DNA of 64,000 nt from NCBI GenBank assembly GCA_032358165.1, contig JAALGY010000041.1, positions 992,001 to 1,056,000 of the forward strand. The letters run 5' to 3'. Shown here one piece after another: positions 29,135-41,858 of the stretch; the first letter of the stretch is position 1, and each line of letters starts with the position of its first letter. The notes under the pieces were generated by a model. It was not told the DNA's origin and did no database searches. It saw nothing but the letters and a program-made list of their open reading frames with translations. The position numbers and the translations under genes are program-made. The DNA is from Diplosphaera chodatii. Lineage: Eukaryota; Chlorophyta; Trebouxiophyceae; Prasiolales; Stichococcaceae.

Positions 29135-32100
29135 TCAGACTACCAGTCGTGAAGCGTCAAAGCGCCTGCTGGCTGTTGGCTGCCCAGGTGGCAAGAATGC
29201 ACACATGATGCTCCTGGAGGCACAGGCATCCTTTCTTGTGAACCCACAGTGGTAGCAAAAATTCAGGCGCAACACATGAGTAGCCTCATGTTGAGTTGGT
29301 ACACCACACTGACAGCGCAGGCTCTTCCTGTCCAGCAACAAAGGCACCTTGAGCTGCAGCGCCAGGCGGCGGTGTGACACGTGAATGAGTGCCTGGTAGG
29401 CTGTGATGCCTTGCAGGACTGCCAGCTGCGCCGCCGCCAGCACTGCCGCCTCACCATCAAGGCCAGCAGCCGCAGCAATGAGCACCCTGCGCACGGTATG
29501 CTGGTTCTGAGGTGACCTGTCATGCCCAGCACCTCGTGAATGGGTTGCAGCAGACGAGTATCGATGTACTGTCGCTGACGACTCATGTTTGCAAACCTAG
29601 CATCATCAGGAAGGGCCGCCAGCTGAGCGAGCAGTCCTGGTAGTAGCCGCCCGAAGCTGGCATCTTGGTACCCTTCCTCATCCTCCTCTCGTGAGTCCTG
29701 TGACACAACACTGTTCCTGTCAAAGGTGGATATGGCTGTGCGAGGTGAAGGTGGAAGTGAGAGTCTGAGCGTGGCAACAGCCATCTATGCTATTGCAGTG
29801 TACAACTCCCTCACCATGCAGCTGCCCGCTGGCCACACGAGGACTTAAAAGGTCGTGACAGAAGCAATCAACCCAGCAAGAGTGTGCACCTGAGGCGGCG
29901 GCAGCGGCACCAGTGTGCAGGCGGCGCCCGCAGCAGCGCACGACCGCACTGCCGCCCGCACGCCCGGATCACCCAGCGCCTCCAGCACGACCGCATGTGC
30001 TCGGGCTCTGCTACCATCGTCTGCTGGCGCGGTTGGGGCATTGCTGCCCGCGCTCAGCTCCAGGTGCGAGGAGGGCGCCGTACGACACAGCAGCAGCACA
30101 TGCGAAATTGCAGCCTTTGCCAATGACGTTGGCATCCGCAGCCCAGGCACGGAGCCCAGCCACAGTGCCGCCGGCGCCAAGTGGCTGAGCATGCCCAGAT
30201 AGAACTCGCATGTCACGTACGGCAGCCGCACCTCGGCCTGAGGGCACAAGGCAGGTGTGCAGCAATCAGCAGCAGTTCGCGCACACATTGTTGATGGAGA
30301 ACTGTGCTGCTGTGCAACAGTGAAATAGTGCAGCGCAGCACCAGATGCCTGCACTCCCCAGACCAGTAGGTTGTGCACGCTGTCATGTTGTGGAGTGACT
30401 GTCACTGCCAGCGAATGAGCACTGTACAATGCTCACTGAGGCCATGGATCGTCGACCACTGCGCGCAGTGTTGCTGCCAGACGACGGCGGTCCGCCACTA
30501 TTGGCGGATGGCGCTGCTGCAAGAGGTGCTGCTGCCACCTGGAGCGGTGCGTGAGACACACGCCCCTGCTGGCCACTGAAAGGCGGGCCGCGCTGCTGCG
30601 TAGCTGGGATGCTGGTCGATGCTGGCTCAGGCGAGTCCAGCTTCAGCAGGATGCCATCTAGCCTGGTGTGCAACCATGAACACAGCTGAGCGCGGTTGCT
30701 GGCTTGGAAGGCAGGACACATCGTGGTGCCACTATGTCAGGCATGTGTGCAGCATATGCCAGACTCTATGGTGGCATCTTAGACGAAGATTGCTGTCCAA
30801 GGTAATCTCAAAATCCGGCGCACACCGCTTCAGTATGTCTGAAATGGTCGGTCGACGCCGCACGTCACGCATCAGCATGAGCTCCAGCAGCGGCAAGACT
30901 CCCGGCAAGTCTGCCACGGCTTCCTGTATGGAGCAGCTACCACAGTGACTCATATGTCAGCCAAGACACGTCGCTGCTTTGTTGTGTGGGACTGATCATG
31001 TCAAGGTAGTGGTGCATGCGAGATTGCGGATCGCTCCCGGCCCACTTGGAGATCCTTGTAAACCCACCGCATGTTCAGGAGGCAGCACGGCGCCGCTGTC
31101 ACGCGTGACACGCATGAAGAAGCGGATCCAGTCGGGGTCGTGGAACAGGAAACGGCCTGTGACGAGCTCGTACAGCAAGCATCCCAGACTCCAGATGTCG
31201 CTGGCAGCACCTGTATGTCCATAGACCTGAATATGGACATAGGTGCAGCTAGATTTAGACACCAGAGGCGTCAAGCTGGCTCCCACGCTTGCTGGAGGCT
31301 TGCAACAGAGCATGTCACTCGTGCACAGATAGCATGTGTTCAATCGTCTACCAACCTGCTCCCTCCCGCTTGCGACGGTCATAGCTGTCACGGGTTGTTT
31401 TGCGTGCATTGGCCACGAGCAGCATCTCGGGGCTCTTGACGCACTCTGTGCCGCGGTTGCGTGTCGTGACAGCACTGCGTGGGCTGAGGTCGCCGAACGC
31501 GCGGGACTCTCCAAAGTCTGCCAGCACCACCTGCTTTGCAATTTTGTGGTGTGAGCATCTGCCACATGACCCATCAGCTCCTGCATGACATCATGACGGC
31601 AGTGGCAAAGTGCAGTGGGGCCAACTTGGGTGCAGAACCAGACGCTGAAGCCCAACCGCCTGTGGCATACCCGGAAGGGCGGGTGTGATGTGCCAGCCTT
31701 GGGCTCCCAGACTTCTCCGGGTGCACCCAGCGGCTCCAACAGCACATTGTCGCACTTGAGGTCGAAGTGCACAACATTAGCCCCGTGCATGCTCTGCAAT
31801 TGCAAGGCAAGCATGTAAGGCTGACAGCATGGGGCATGCGCTCTTGCTGGCATAGCATCGTCAGCAACGCAGTATGCAGGGTGGACGTACCTGCACAGCA
31901 CGCAGCACATCGCCAAAGACAGTGAGGTACAGCCGCAGGTGAGGCGCCGGCTCAGTTGGCAGGGCCGCCCGCCACTGTGCCAGGCTGCATTCGTATCGCC
32001 GCAGCACCAGCACGAAGCTGTCGCCCTCCACACCATAGTCCCACAGCTGCACACCATACAACAGCGCATGACGCAGCGCAACTGCTTTCAACAACACACC

Positions 32101-35100
32101 ACCCTTGGGGACTCTGTGTCGCACTGTCAAGGCCATCACTTTGTGACCCACGATAAGAAATGCATCATTGTGATGACCACCTGGCAGACGGCGGGAGAGT
32201 GCGCGAACGACTCGAGGAGTGTGACCTCCGAGAAGGCATCCACCAGTGCGTGGCCGTCATGCACGCTGGACGGCATGTCCGTCACTTTCAGTGCCACGCC
32301 TGTTTCTGGCCTGCCCAGTGCTGGCGCCTCCGCTCGCAGAACCTGCGCAGCATGTCGTTCGTGTATGAGCTCTGACATGGAGCGTGACCAGCTTGCAACA
32401 CTTTGCTTGCTGTTGCAGGTTGTGGGGTACTCACGTGAGCATAAGCGCCGCGTGCAATGCGGCTGCGCTGTGCATAGAGGCCACCATTGAAGAGGCAACG
32501 ACACAGCAGCCGCAACAGCCTTGGGCCGCCAGACCCTAGCACGCGAGACCTCTCCAGCAGCGGCGCCACGATGCTGGCATTGCTGCGTGGAGCAATGCCA
32601 GGTGTCATGGCCGTGTTTATTCAGCAGATGAATGATGGCATTTTGCAGCACACAGCTTGCAGATGGATGCTTTGTTGGCAGCACGCCAAGCTGCAGCAGG
32701 TTTGGGCATAATGAACGACCTGCATGCCGGAGTCGTGCTTACCTGGAGTGTTCAAGGTGATGCTGCAGGATGAAGGGCACATTCTGAGCTTTGCGCTCGG
32801 TGTGCTCACCGTCAGTGTACATTGCATCCAGGCTGCCATCGGGCCGCAGCAGCAGGCTGACCACCTGCGTGAACAATGCTGGGTACAGCTTTGGACTTGC
32901 AGTCAATGCAAAGGCCTCGTGGGGTTGCTCTGTCCAATGCTGGCCATGTGTGTGCAGCCCCAGCTGGCTTGACCCACCAGCTCCAACACAGCAAGGTGAA
33001 GCTGATGATCGGTGTACACACGCCGCTGCGCACGCTCGATGTTGTAGTCCATTGGGCCAATCGAATCATATTCCTCTGCAGTTGCAAAGCCAAATGATCG
33101 ATGGCTGCCACCTTCCTGATCATAAACAGGGCAACATCCTACGCTGCATAACTGGGTCGTTCAGCAGAACCTTTCTCGTGAGCACCATACTCTTGATCGG
33201 GACAAACGTACCCATTGCCTGCAATGGGCGGTGCACTGCCTGCATCTTGCCGATGGCGAATGTGGCGCCCTCCATCGCACTCAGCGCCCGCGACCCTTGA
33301 CGCTCCGACTGCGGAAGCGGGTCTGCGTTGCCGCCAGCCTCAGCAGCCTCAGCACCATGCTGCCAGCTGTCGTCTGTGGGTTGGTCGCTGCAAACGCGCG
33401 GCGCCTCGTTCACGTCCAGCTTGGGGATGAGCATCGAGCTGCAGCGCAGGCCACTGGTTGGCACTGACACTGCTGCGGCTGGGATGATGGGAGAGCGCGG
33501 GGATGAGGCTGCGCTGCCGCCAGACTCGCTGCCGCTCTGTGTGCAGCAGGCCTCGTAGTCACATCTACGGACATGAGGCCGGCAGCATGCACAGGTCCCG
33601 GCACGATACAGGGTCACCACTCAACAGCTGCAGAACGTGCCTCCTGTTGCTGCAGGGCATCCAGCCGCTCCAGGTCCGCCTCCAGGTCGCCTGTGAACTG
33701 GAAGCCCTCCGGCACATCCATACCAGCGGGCGCAGCCGATGATCGGGGCGAAGGCAGTGCGCTGCCGTCATTGCCATCGCTGTAGTCGTCATCATGGTTA
33801 TCGTCAGAGCCATCGCCTGTTTCTGAGCCTCCGGAGCGCAGGCTGCTGCCGCCAGGCGACAGGATACTGCTGCCGCGTTCGCCACGGAGGCCGTGTCCAG
33901 CGGGACCTGCCGTCAGTCCTGCTGGCAGGGAGCCGCGAGCGGCGCCAGCAACATCCGACACCGGCGGCGTTGTGACTGCTGCTGGACTGCTGCTGGATGT
34001 TGATTGCTGCGAGGGACTGAGGAGGATGGCGAGCGAGCTGCTGGGTGCAGTGCCAACCTGCATGTCGCATTGGATGCGGGCTAAAGCATGAGGAGTGCAG
34101 ATGCATGTTATGCCATCCAGTTGCCAGTTGGTTTCAGAGGCACGCACCTTCTCCGGGCTTAGCCCAGGGCTGCCACGCAGTGCAAGGCTGAGGCCGCCGC
34201 TGAGGCTGCGGCTGGGGCTGCCAGTGGGCGGCTGCGGCTGCGGCGGCATGTCCATTGACCGCCGCCGTGGCTTGTCGGGGCTGCCGTCCTGCCGCGACCG
34301 TGTGACGGCTGATGACCTGGTGGGACTGCAGGCGATGACCGGGGCCCCCAGAACTGCAATGGAGTGCGGTGGGGATGCCACCGGCGTGGGCGGCCCACTC
34401 ATGCCCCCATCTCCCCCACCAGGTCCCAGGCGGCTGCACATGACAGGTCGTGAGCTGGACGTCTGATGTCAGCACTGCCGTCGCAGTATATGGATGCACC
34501 GGTACACGTGTGACAGCAGGGCACCTGTTAGCTGCACGGTTTGCAGCCCTACGGCTGCTGGGCGGCCGTCCGCCAGCTGTGGACTCGGTGACATGGCCAC
34601 CTCTCCCACCGAGCGCCAGCCGGGGGATGGCCGCCGCAGACAATGGCGGCACCGCCACACGCTGCGCCGGCGTCTGAGGGCGCCCGCTGCCTGAGCTGTC
34701 AGCATTGCTGCGAGCGCTTGTCGAACCAGCCCTGCAAAGTGCGAGCCAATTTGCTTTACTTGTAGCTCTGACCTTGCGATGTCTCGAACTGTTGGATGCG
34801 CACAGCAAGCACAGCATTTCATGCTGAGAGGCTCACCTCTGCCCCGTGCCTGGGACAGTATTCGTGCCGCTTTTGCCTCTGCCGCTGCCAGGCTGACCGC
34901 GTGCTGAGCGGCGGCTGCGGGCGCCCCCGCTGCTGCCGTCCCTGCCGGATATCAGATTCAACGACGGCACAGCCGGCGGCCTGGCGGAGGGCAGCGCTGC
35001 CCCGGGGGGCTGCGAGCCCTCAGGCTGGCTGACAGGCCCTGAGGTGGCTGGCGTCCGGGGAGATGTGTCAGAGTCGTAATCAGAGTCGCGCCCTGTGACC

Positions 35101-38100
35101 TGCAGGTGCAGCACATGCATGTTGCAAGAAGCACAGGGTCCTTTCGTGATGGACAGCGCCACATGGAGTTTAACGCCTGCTTTTGTATCACACATTGCGC
35201 GTGGAAACACCACCACAGCATTGGGCAATCCGTACCTCACTGGGCGCGCCGTCCTCGCACATCCAGGTGATGGACCTGTTGCTGCGGGAGCTGCGCAGCC
35301 CGCCTTGCCCTCCAGCCGGGCTGCTTCCGGACGCCCCTCGAGGGGCCAGGTCCAGCGGTGGGATGGGGCGGGAGGAGGACGGCGCACGACTGCCCAGCGG
35401 CAGCATCGGCACCGCGCCAAGGCCGCGCGTCGAGGAGTCCAGGTCCATGCTGCTGCGTTTGCTTGCCGGCAGTGAGCTGCGCCGCTCCATCTACACGCAT
35501 GGACCGGCATCACCAGGTTGCTGCTTCGCAGCCCTGGTAGATAAAGGCCCAACAGATATGACACAGCATCTGATGCTCAGGTCCACCCACCGAGGATGCC
35601 TGGGACCGCGCGCTGTTGAGCGTGCTGCCTGCCTCGGAGCGGCGGCCAGTCAGGACCTGTGCCGGCGCCACAGCTGCCTGCACCGTAAGACATTTGACTG
35701 CTGGTGTCTCAGGGAACTGCCCGTGAAACGACCAATGCCCGGAAGCATGATGAAGGCCTGCCGCCATTCATACACATGTTGACATGTGCACCTGCAGCTC
35801 CAGATCTAGCTCTGCTGCCAGGTATGGCATGACGCGCAGGTGCTGGTAGCGGCGGCGTGTCAATGGGCTGCACCGCCTGGCAATGGCGGCAAGCGCCTGC
35901 ATTTGCGGCTGCCTCTGTCAGTTTGTGTCGTTGCAAAGGCATGTTGTCATTGTGCCGGTGCCAAGCTGATGACAGGGCGACTGCAGCAGTATATCGAGCA
36001 CAGCCAAGCATACCTGGACGTGGCCACATGCTGCATCCAGCGCTGCCCTGTCGTGCCCAGGCGAATTGTAGAGTTTCAAGAACTGCTTGAAATGCAGGTA
36101 CACATACGTGCTGGCGACCCCCTCGTCACCAGAAAATGGGTTGCCTGCAGACACACAGAAGTGGAGGAAGTCGGCAGGGTCTATCCAACAGTGCGCATGC
36201 AAGCTGCACCTCGAGTATGTCGGCATTGCATGATGCCACAGATACCGATCCATGTTTTGGCAAATGCGCACCTTCAGCACCAAGTATTGCTGCTGCTGCA
36301 ACAAGCGCTTCCTGCTGGAGTGTGGCACCAGCTCTGGTGCGCTTGCTCGCCGCGGCTGAATCTGCCAGCAGCAGCTGCAGCAGCGCATCCGGCGGCACAA
36401 CAAGGGTACTCAGAGCAGAGAAGGGTTCAGCTCGTAGTAGCTGCTGCCCATCTTCGAACGTTGCAAGCACATCATCTGCGTGCAGCGTCGTGTCTCCAGC
36501 AGCCTGCAAATCCGGGCAAGCAATGGTGGACGCAGCTGAACCGACAGCGGGCTCCCTTGTCTGCAGCATGGTGCAGAAGATGATCCGTACCTGATTGACT
36601 GCTGGCTGGCTGCCAGCTAGCGTAGCCACTGCTCCCGCAAAGTGCAGCGAAGCTGTCACTGCAGCCACTTCAGCAGCGCTGTGCGCAGCGACGTCAGGCT
36701 TCAACGCCGCAAGCCTGGCAATGGGTGCAAGCAGGCGTGCAGCCGCATGTTCGCCAACCACAAGCTTCAGGATCTGACCACCCAGCGCAGGAGTGTGGCA
36801 CTGCGCAGCCAGCGCTGCATGCATTTCCAGCAGTGGCGCAGCGACTTGCAGCCATGTTCCCGTTAGGCCCTGCTTGGCAGTCCGCAAGGCCGCCTGCACC
36901 GAAGTCAAGCATACCTGATCAGCTGGTGTTTCGTGCCCTAGGATATGAAAACACACAGGCGGCTTTCGAGGACGTTTGGGAGAACCGCATGAGCTTCATG
37001 TATTTCCCTGGTGGGAGAATCACAAGGATACCTGCAAGCATCGAAGCTGCACTTCGCAGTGCTGGAGCACAGCTTCTGCGGCGTCTGCTCCGTTTGCAGA
37101 ACTTGCAAACGCTGCCAGTAAGCGCAGCAGTCCTGCGACTGTGGAGGGGTTGTTGCCCAGCAAGGGCTGTGCCACTAAGGGTGCCAATGCCTGTGCAACC
37201 TCTGTCGCCAGCACCGTGCTGCCCGACTCTGCACAACGATCATGTGCAGGAGTGGTGGTGATTGTGTCAACATGCAAGCAATACATTCATGCCGAATCCA
37301 GGTACTTTTTAGCAAAATGCACAGCGAGCACAACAGGGTCAAGACCTCTGGGCGAATGCTGTGGAGCGCCGTCAGCAGCTTCGCTGGTGACGGACACTGG
37401 AGCCTCATCCAACATCACTGACAGCTGTTGCTTGTGCAGCTGAGTGCTGTTCCGATGCATCATCTGGAGCAACTGACTCCACAGCGCCCCGCTGCCCTCT
37501 CCGTTGGCCGCCTTGCAAAGCAGCAGGACATAATCAGCAGCTTGTGGCCTGTTCGATGTCTAGCCTGCTCGTGATCAGCCCTACAGCTGTACATGTTGCC
37601 TGTTTTCGCACCATTTGCACGAGAGTTTTGACCAACACAGAGGAGGCTTTGGCACTCCTCTGATGTGCTGACGCAAATGGCATGCTGTCCAGCTGCCCCA
37701 CAGCTTGCATTAAGAGGCTCTGCGTGTTGTGCTGCCACGAGCCTTCCTGCATGATAGCGTGCAGCCAAACGATGCTGATGAGCTCATCGTTGCATGCATG
37801 TCCAGGGTGCATGCTGCCACTACTAGGCCAGCTGCCCGCAGGCATGCCGAGCCAGCAGACCTGTTTGTGCCCCGCTACCGGAAAGCGGGGCGTGGCGGTG
37901 CGGCTGCGGGCTGACAGGGGTGGACGCGCTGACATAGGGCCAGCGCTGGCCGCATCATCGTCATCGAATGCTGCCTGCCCAGGTGAGCGGTCGAGAGACT
38001 CAGATGCTGCCTGGCACGGCACAGGCACGCGGTGACCACATCACATGCTGACGCTGTGACTTTACTCACCGCTCCTCCGTCAGAGTCGCTGCTGGCCTCA

Positions 38101-40176
38101 TCATCGCTCCTTGTCGTGATGCAGTGCGAGGCAAGCCCCACAGAGCGCTCATTGACTTGGCGCCGGCCTGCAGCACACAGCCAACAGCAGCTGTTACAAG
38201 TTTGTACCTGTGAGTGTGATGCACATCTTGACAATCTTTCACGCGCATGCAGCAGTGTTGCGACTCACGGCATGGATGCACTCTGACACCATGTGCAACC
38301 TGGGTCCAAGTCGAGGGATGCAGCGAGTTGCGAGCGCCGATGGTGTCCGACGACTGCTGTCATGTCGCTGATGACCAGAGCCTCGCCGATGGCTTCACCC
38401 AGCGATGCCAGCTCTGCTTTTGCAGTGCTGTTGTGCGGCCTGAGGTGAGTTGATGCACCTCACACTCCGCTGCAAATGCTTGACGCGCAGATGACAGCAA
38501 GGTGCCAGTGGTGGAGGAACTATCCGAAGAGCAGTCAGCTGTCGATGATAGGTCACCTGCTCTGGCCCAGAAAGAATGGAGCAGGAGAGGGCTTCGGTGA
38601 GGGCGCGGGCGAGTTCCAGTGGCTGCCAGCACGCCGTGACGATCGAGTGAGACCGCCAACTGGCCCAGCCATTGACCCCGGCGGCAGGTTAAGCCGTGGC
38701 ACACCTGGCAGCTGTCCATCCAGGGAGGTGCTTGTGAGCAGTACAGTGCTGGCAGTTGCAGCAGCAGAGCCCGGTGCTGACGGCTGACGCCGCAATGCCT
38801 CCGGGCTGCTGGCCGACAAGCTTCTGGTAGCGGTGCCACCTGCATGACGAAGGATGCCGTCGCAGGTGCCTTGCATTCAGCAGTGGGTGCAGGTGCACTC
38901 ATTGTTTGGTAGATCGTCGGTGGTGACGACAAGCCAACCTGTGGTGCTGCACAGATTGTCGCTGGGGCCAGCTTGTAGCAGCAACTGCTGCCCCGGGTCG
39001 CGTCCATGCTGCGGCGCGAGCACCCGCACAAGCTGCTCCACCAGCATGTCCCTGAACCCCTGCTCAGCTGCCACCTGTTGAGTGTTGTAGTCACCCATCT
39101 CAGCACGTACAGCTGATGCGGGACTACGATGTAGACGTCCAGGCGACCTGCCGGCACTCAGGCAAATTTAGGATGTTCCTCTGGGCGCCTGAACATGTGG
39201 GAGGCACACAAACCTTGCACGTGATGGGCAGGTCCAATGCCGAGACCAGCAGCTGATACAGCGCCGGGCTGGTCGCCTCAGGATTTTCATCGTGCAATGC
39301 GGCTGCCACCCCTGATAGGAACTGCTCGGCCGCACGACCTCCAGCATGTGGATCATTCAGCAGCGCTGCAAGCGCTCGGCTGGCGTACGCCACCTGGAAA
39401 TAGCGCTATCAGACCTCAACCGTTGACCGACAGTGCTGAAATTGCAGCTAATCCGCCAGACCACCTGGATGTGTCACTCGAAAACCAGGCGAAGCCGATG
39501 CCTAATACTGTGCCATGGATGGGCGGTCACCTGCTGCACAGCCTCCCCAGCAGGTGCCGCCGCTATGCTGGCAGTGATCGCTCGCACGGCGCCAGCTGCC
39601 ACCCACGAACTGGCGCAGTTGGGGTCTGCACGGCCGCGCTTTGCAGCATGAAGGAGACGCAGCAGGCCGCACTGCCTTTGCGCTGGGTCGGACGACCGCA
39701 GCTCCGAGATGTCCGTCGTGCTTGGCACATTTGAGGCTGCACAAAGTCCAAATAAAGGTTGGAACACTGACGAGGCAGTGTGTCAGAGGCAAGCGCGCAA
39801 CGACGATCCACATGTTTGCATTAATGGGACTAGCGCACCATGGGTCTGCTGGCCTCCCTGCTCTCCAGAGTGCTGGTTGCCCATGCCACCGGGGTCACGT
39901 TGATTCAGACACGAGCGAATGCATTCCTGGCAGATCCAGAAATGACAACACACCAAATGGTGCTCATATATGGTATTGGCTGAGGAGGTGCTCAGGATAT
40001 GTTAGTCTGCAATGATCTCCGCCCACATGGTGCAGCGTCAGTCAGCATGCTTGCATCGCTGAAACACCTACTGCTATTATGAGTTTCATGAGGCAAACAA
40101 TATCGCCAGCACTTCTGAGCGATCAAACCGAGGTGTTGAGGTTTTCGAATCCAGCTGGCATCAGGGGCGTGACCAT
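29135..40176 (-). CDS. Very large multi-exon protein kinase (about 31-34 exons)
   Basis: Gene read from GT-AG exons on the minus strand. The first exon may be 40,176-40,129 (MVTPLMPAGFENLNTS), but the 5' end is unresolved. The N-terminal half has helical, Leu/Ala-rich ARM/HEAT-like segments (e.g. 39,745-39,535 ISELRSSDPAQRQCGLLRLL; 37,240-37,030; 36,909-36,597; 36,564-36,271). The middle (about 35,690-33,290) is Ser/Pro/Gly-rich and probably disordered. Then come AEEYDSIGPMDYNIERAQRR (33,118-32,986), the kinase domain (about 32,380-30,780), and helical exons 30,640-29,880 and 29,774-29,590. The last exon (about 29,511-29,135) contains CQCGVPTQHEATH and NFCYHCG, possible zinc ligands. Size and domain order match no kinase family I can name. 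It is possible that exons before about 36 kb or after 30.7 kb belong to separate genes. Confidence 0.6.
30780..32380 (-). other. Protein kinase domain exons of the large minus-strand gene
   Basis: Six exons. 32,377-32,200: ELIHERHAAQVLRAEAPALG then VALKVTDMPS (ATP-binding Lys) and VDAFSEVTLLESF (alpha-C Glu). 32,124-31,891: hinge FVLVLRRYECSLAQWRAALP. 31,811-31,702: catalytic loop VVHFDLKCDNVLLEP, with HFD for HRD. 31,537-31,358: VVLADFGESRAFGDL (DFG) and GTECVKSPEMLL (SPE for APE). 31,227-31,060: ASDIWSLGCLLYELVTGRFL. 30,918-30,780: LLELMLMRDVRRRPTISDIL (sub-domain XI Arg). All catalytic residues are present, so an active Ser/Thr-type kinase is expected. The substrate is unknown. Confidence 0.88.
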
Positions 40177-40409
40177 GGTCCGCACGTGGGCTGTCTTGGA
40201 CGAGCACTGGGGGTTGTCAGCTGCAGAAGAGGTCTTGCAATGGCGAAACGGGGAGGGCAAGGACCTGATTGCACACCCAACACCTAGACATCTGATCCCG
40301 ACACCTAGACACTTGATCCCCACACATGCTGCTGTCCTGGCTGGCTGACTGACTACCTGACTATATTTGCGGGAAGCATCCGTGGAAATGCAGTTTGTTG
40401 CAGTTTCAG
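40177..40409. other. Intergenic gap between two minus-strand genes
   Basis: Contains a 2-copy 21-bp direct repeat around 40,280-40,321 (ACACCTAGACA.CTGATCCC with one or two changes). No gene is seen. Promoter sequences for the kinase gene would lie here, but no motif is identifiable. Confidence 0.5.
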
Positions 40410-41599
40410 TCATCTGACATCCTCGGCAGCCACATCAATCACTCTCCCACTGCCATGCAGCCCACCGTCACTGTGCGAACTAACATGGATGCGGCCGCCG
40501 CCAGGCAGGTACACGGTGATTTGCCGAGTGTCGCCCATTTGCTCCACAACTGCCTCTGCTGTGCCCCTTGGGCCGACCACCGGCATGCGTAGCCGCACCT
40601 GGGAACATCAGCAGGGGGTTGCATGCTGTGCGCCCGACGATCGTGCTGCTGCCGTCGCTTCATCGTTTGTTCACACTGAGGAAGGAGGGAACAGCAGCTG
40701 TAGACATGATGACAGGTTTGCACCAGGTGCCAAGCCTGCGATTTCCATGCGCATATGTGTCTCACCTGCTGCGTCGTGCGGCCATTGACGCTCATTGTGC
40801 TCTGCTCTTGGGAGAATGGGCTGTCCACTTGTACGCTCCCTCCAAGCCGCTGCTGCACCTCAGGGTCACTCCTGATAGCAAAGGCTGCCTCTTCCTGCAG
40901 ACCGCGAGCGGCCTCATTCTGCTGCTGTATGGTCTTCATCATGCCGCCAAATGCCTGCCCCACAAGGCCCCCTACAATCCTTCCTGTCAGGCCGCTGCCA
41001 AAGGCCTCTGCACGCCAGCAAGCAGTAGCTGTGAGCTGTGCTGAAAGTGTATTGAACGTTCACATGGTGTCGGAAGTCTGGGCTGTGCTGCGGCGGCCCG
41101 TGTACCTCGCACTGCCGACCGCAGCTGGATCTCTGGGGAGTCTTCTTGCACCACACGCACTGGTCTCACTGCTTCATTCTTTCGCTGCTGTCCTCTGGCT
41201 GGAAGGATGCTGCTGGCTGCGTCCTTGACGGACTTGCTGATCTTCTGAACGATGTCACTGCGGGGAGCCCACCACAGTTTGATGCACTGCACAGGTACCA
41301 GGCTCATCGGGATACCGCCTTGGCACAGCTTGAGTCACGTGTGATCACCTGCTCAGCTCGGCTGCACCTGACAGTATCTCGCCCCAGGATCTCTCCTGCC
41401 CGCTGCCACCGGTTCCAGAAGCCAGACAGCGCAGCTGCACATGTCGTGCAACAGAGGCAACAGACTGCCTGCTAAGCAACGAGGTGGGACAATCGTGCAA
41501 CAGATTGCCATGCAGATAGCCGCGCTGAAGCAGCCTGCCGCGTTGCATGGTCCTGCACCCGCAACCCGAGGCTGCCAGTCTGCCGGACGCGCCAAGCAT
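40410..41599 (-). CDS. Small mitochondrial-type protein, possible Tim21/Coa1-like C-terminus
   Basis: About four exons. Exon 1 (41,599-41,346) starts MLGASGRLAASGCGCRTMQR and is Arg/Ser/Leu-rich without acidic residues for about 60 codons, as in a mitochondrial targeting peptide. Exon 2 (about 41,258-41,113) encodes SDIVQKISKSVKDAASSILP and RPVRVVQEDSPEIQLRSAVR. Exon 3 (about 41,005-40,770) encodes GGLVGQAFGGMMKTIQQQNE, then AFAIRSDPEVQQRLGG. The last exon (about 40,600-40,410) encodes VRLRMPVVGPRGTAEAVVEQ, ITVYLPGGGRIHV and the stop. The order 'short residues, DPEVQQRLG, then VxGPxGxAxAxV' resembles the intermembrane-space domain of Tim21/Coa1-type proteins; that is a fold-level guess only. 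Confidence 0.55.
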
Positions 41600-41858
41600 G
41601 TGCGATTCACCGAGCAGACATGGTGATCACAATGTGGCCTGTGCAGAGAGAAAGCGAACTGCAAGCCCTCGCTGGGCTGCTTTGCTTGTCAACCATGCGA
41701 TGCTTCTGGATGTTGCGATGAGCATGTCTGTGCTGATGCTTCCTGATGAGCAAGCGCCAGCGAAGCAGCATCTGTGGCGCAGCTACGCTTCCGACATCAT
41801 GCCGCACAAGTCCGAATTGCGCGGTAACTTTAAAACTGCAGCTTAACTGCTCACGGTC
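41600..41858. promoter_or_regulatory. Shared divergent promoter region
   Basis: About 260 bp between the start codons of two divergently transcribed genes (minus 41,599, plus 41,859). It must contain both promoters and 5' UTRs. I see no TATA box or other named motif. Confidence 0.4.

Noticed and set aside
40280..40321. Short direct repeat (2 x 21 bp)
   Set aside because: Only two imperfect copies in an intergenic region; no associated element or function evident.
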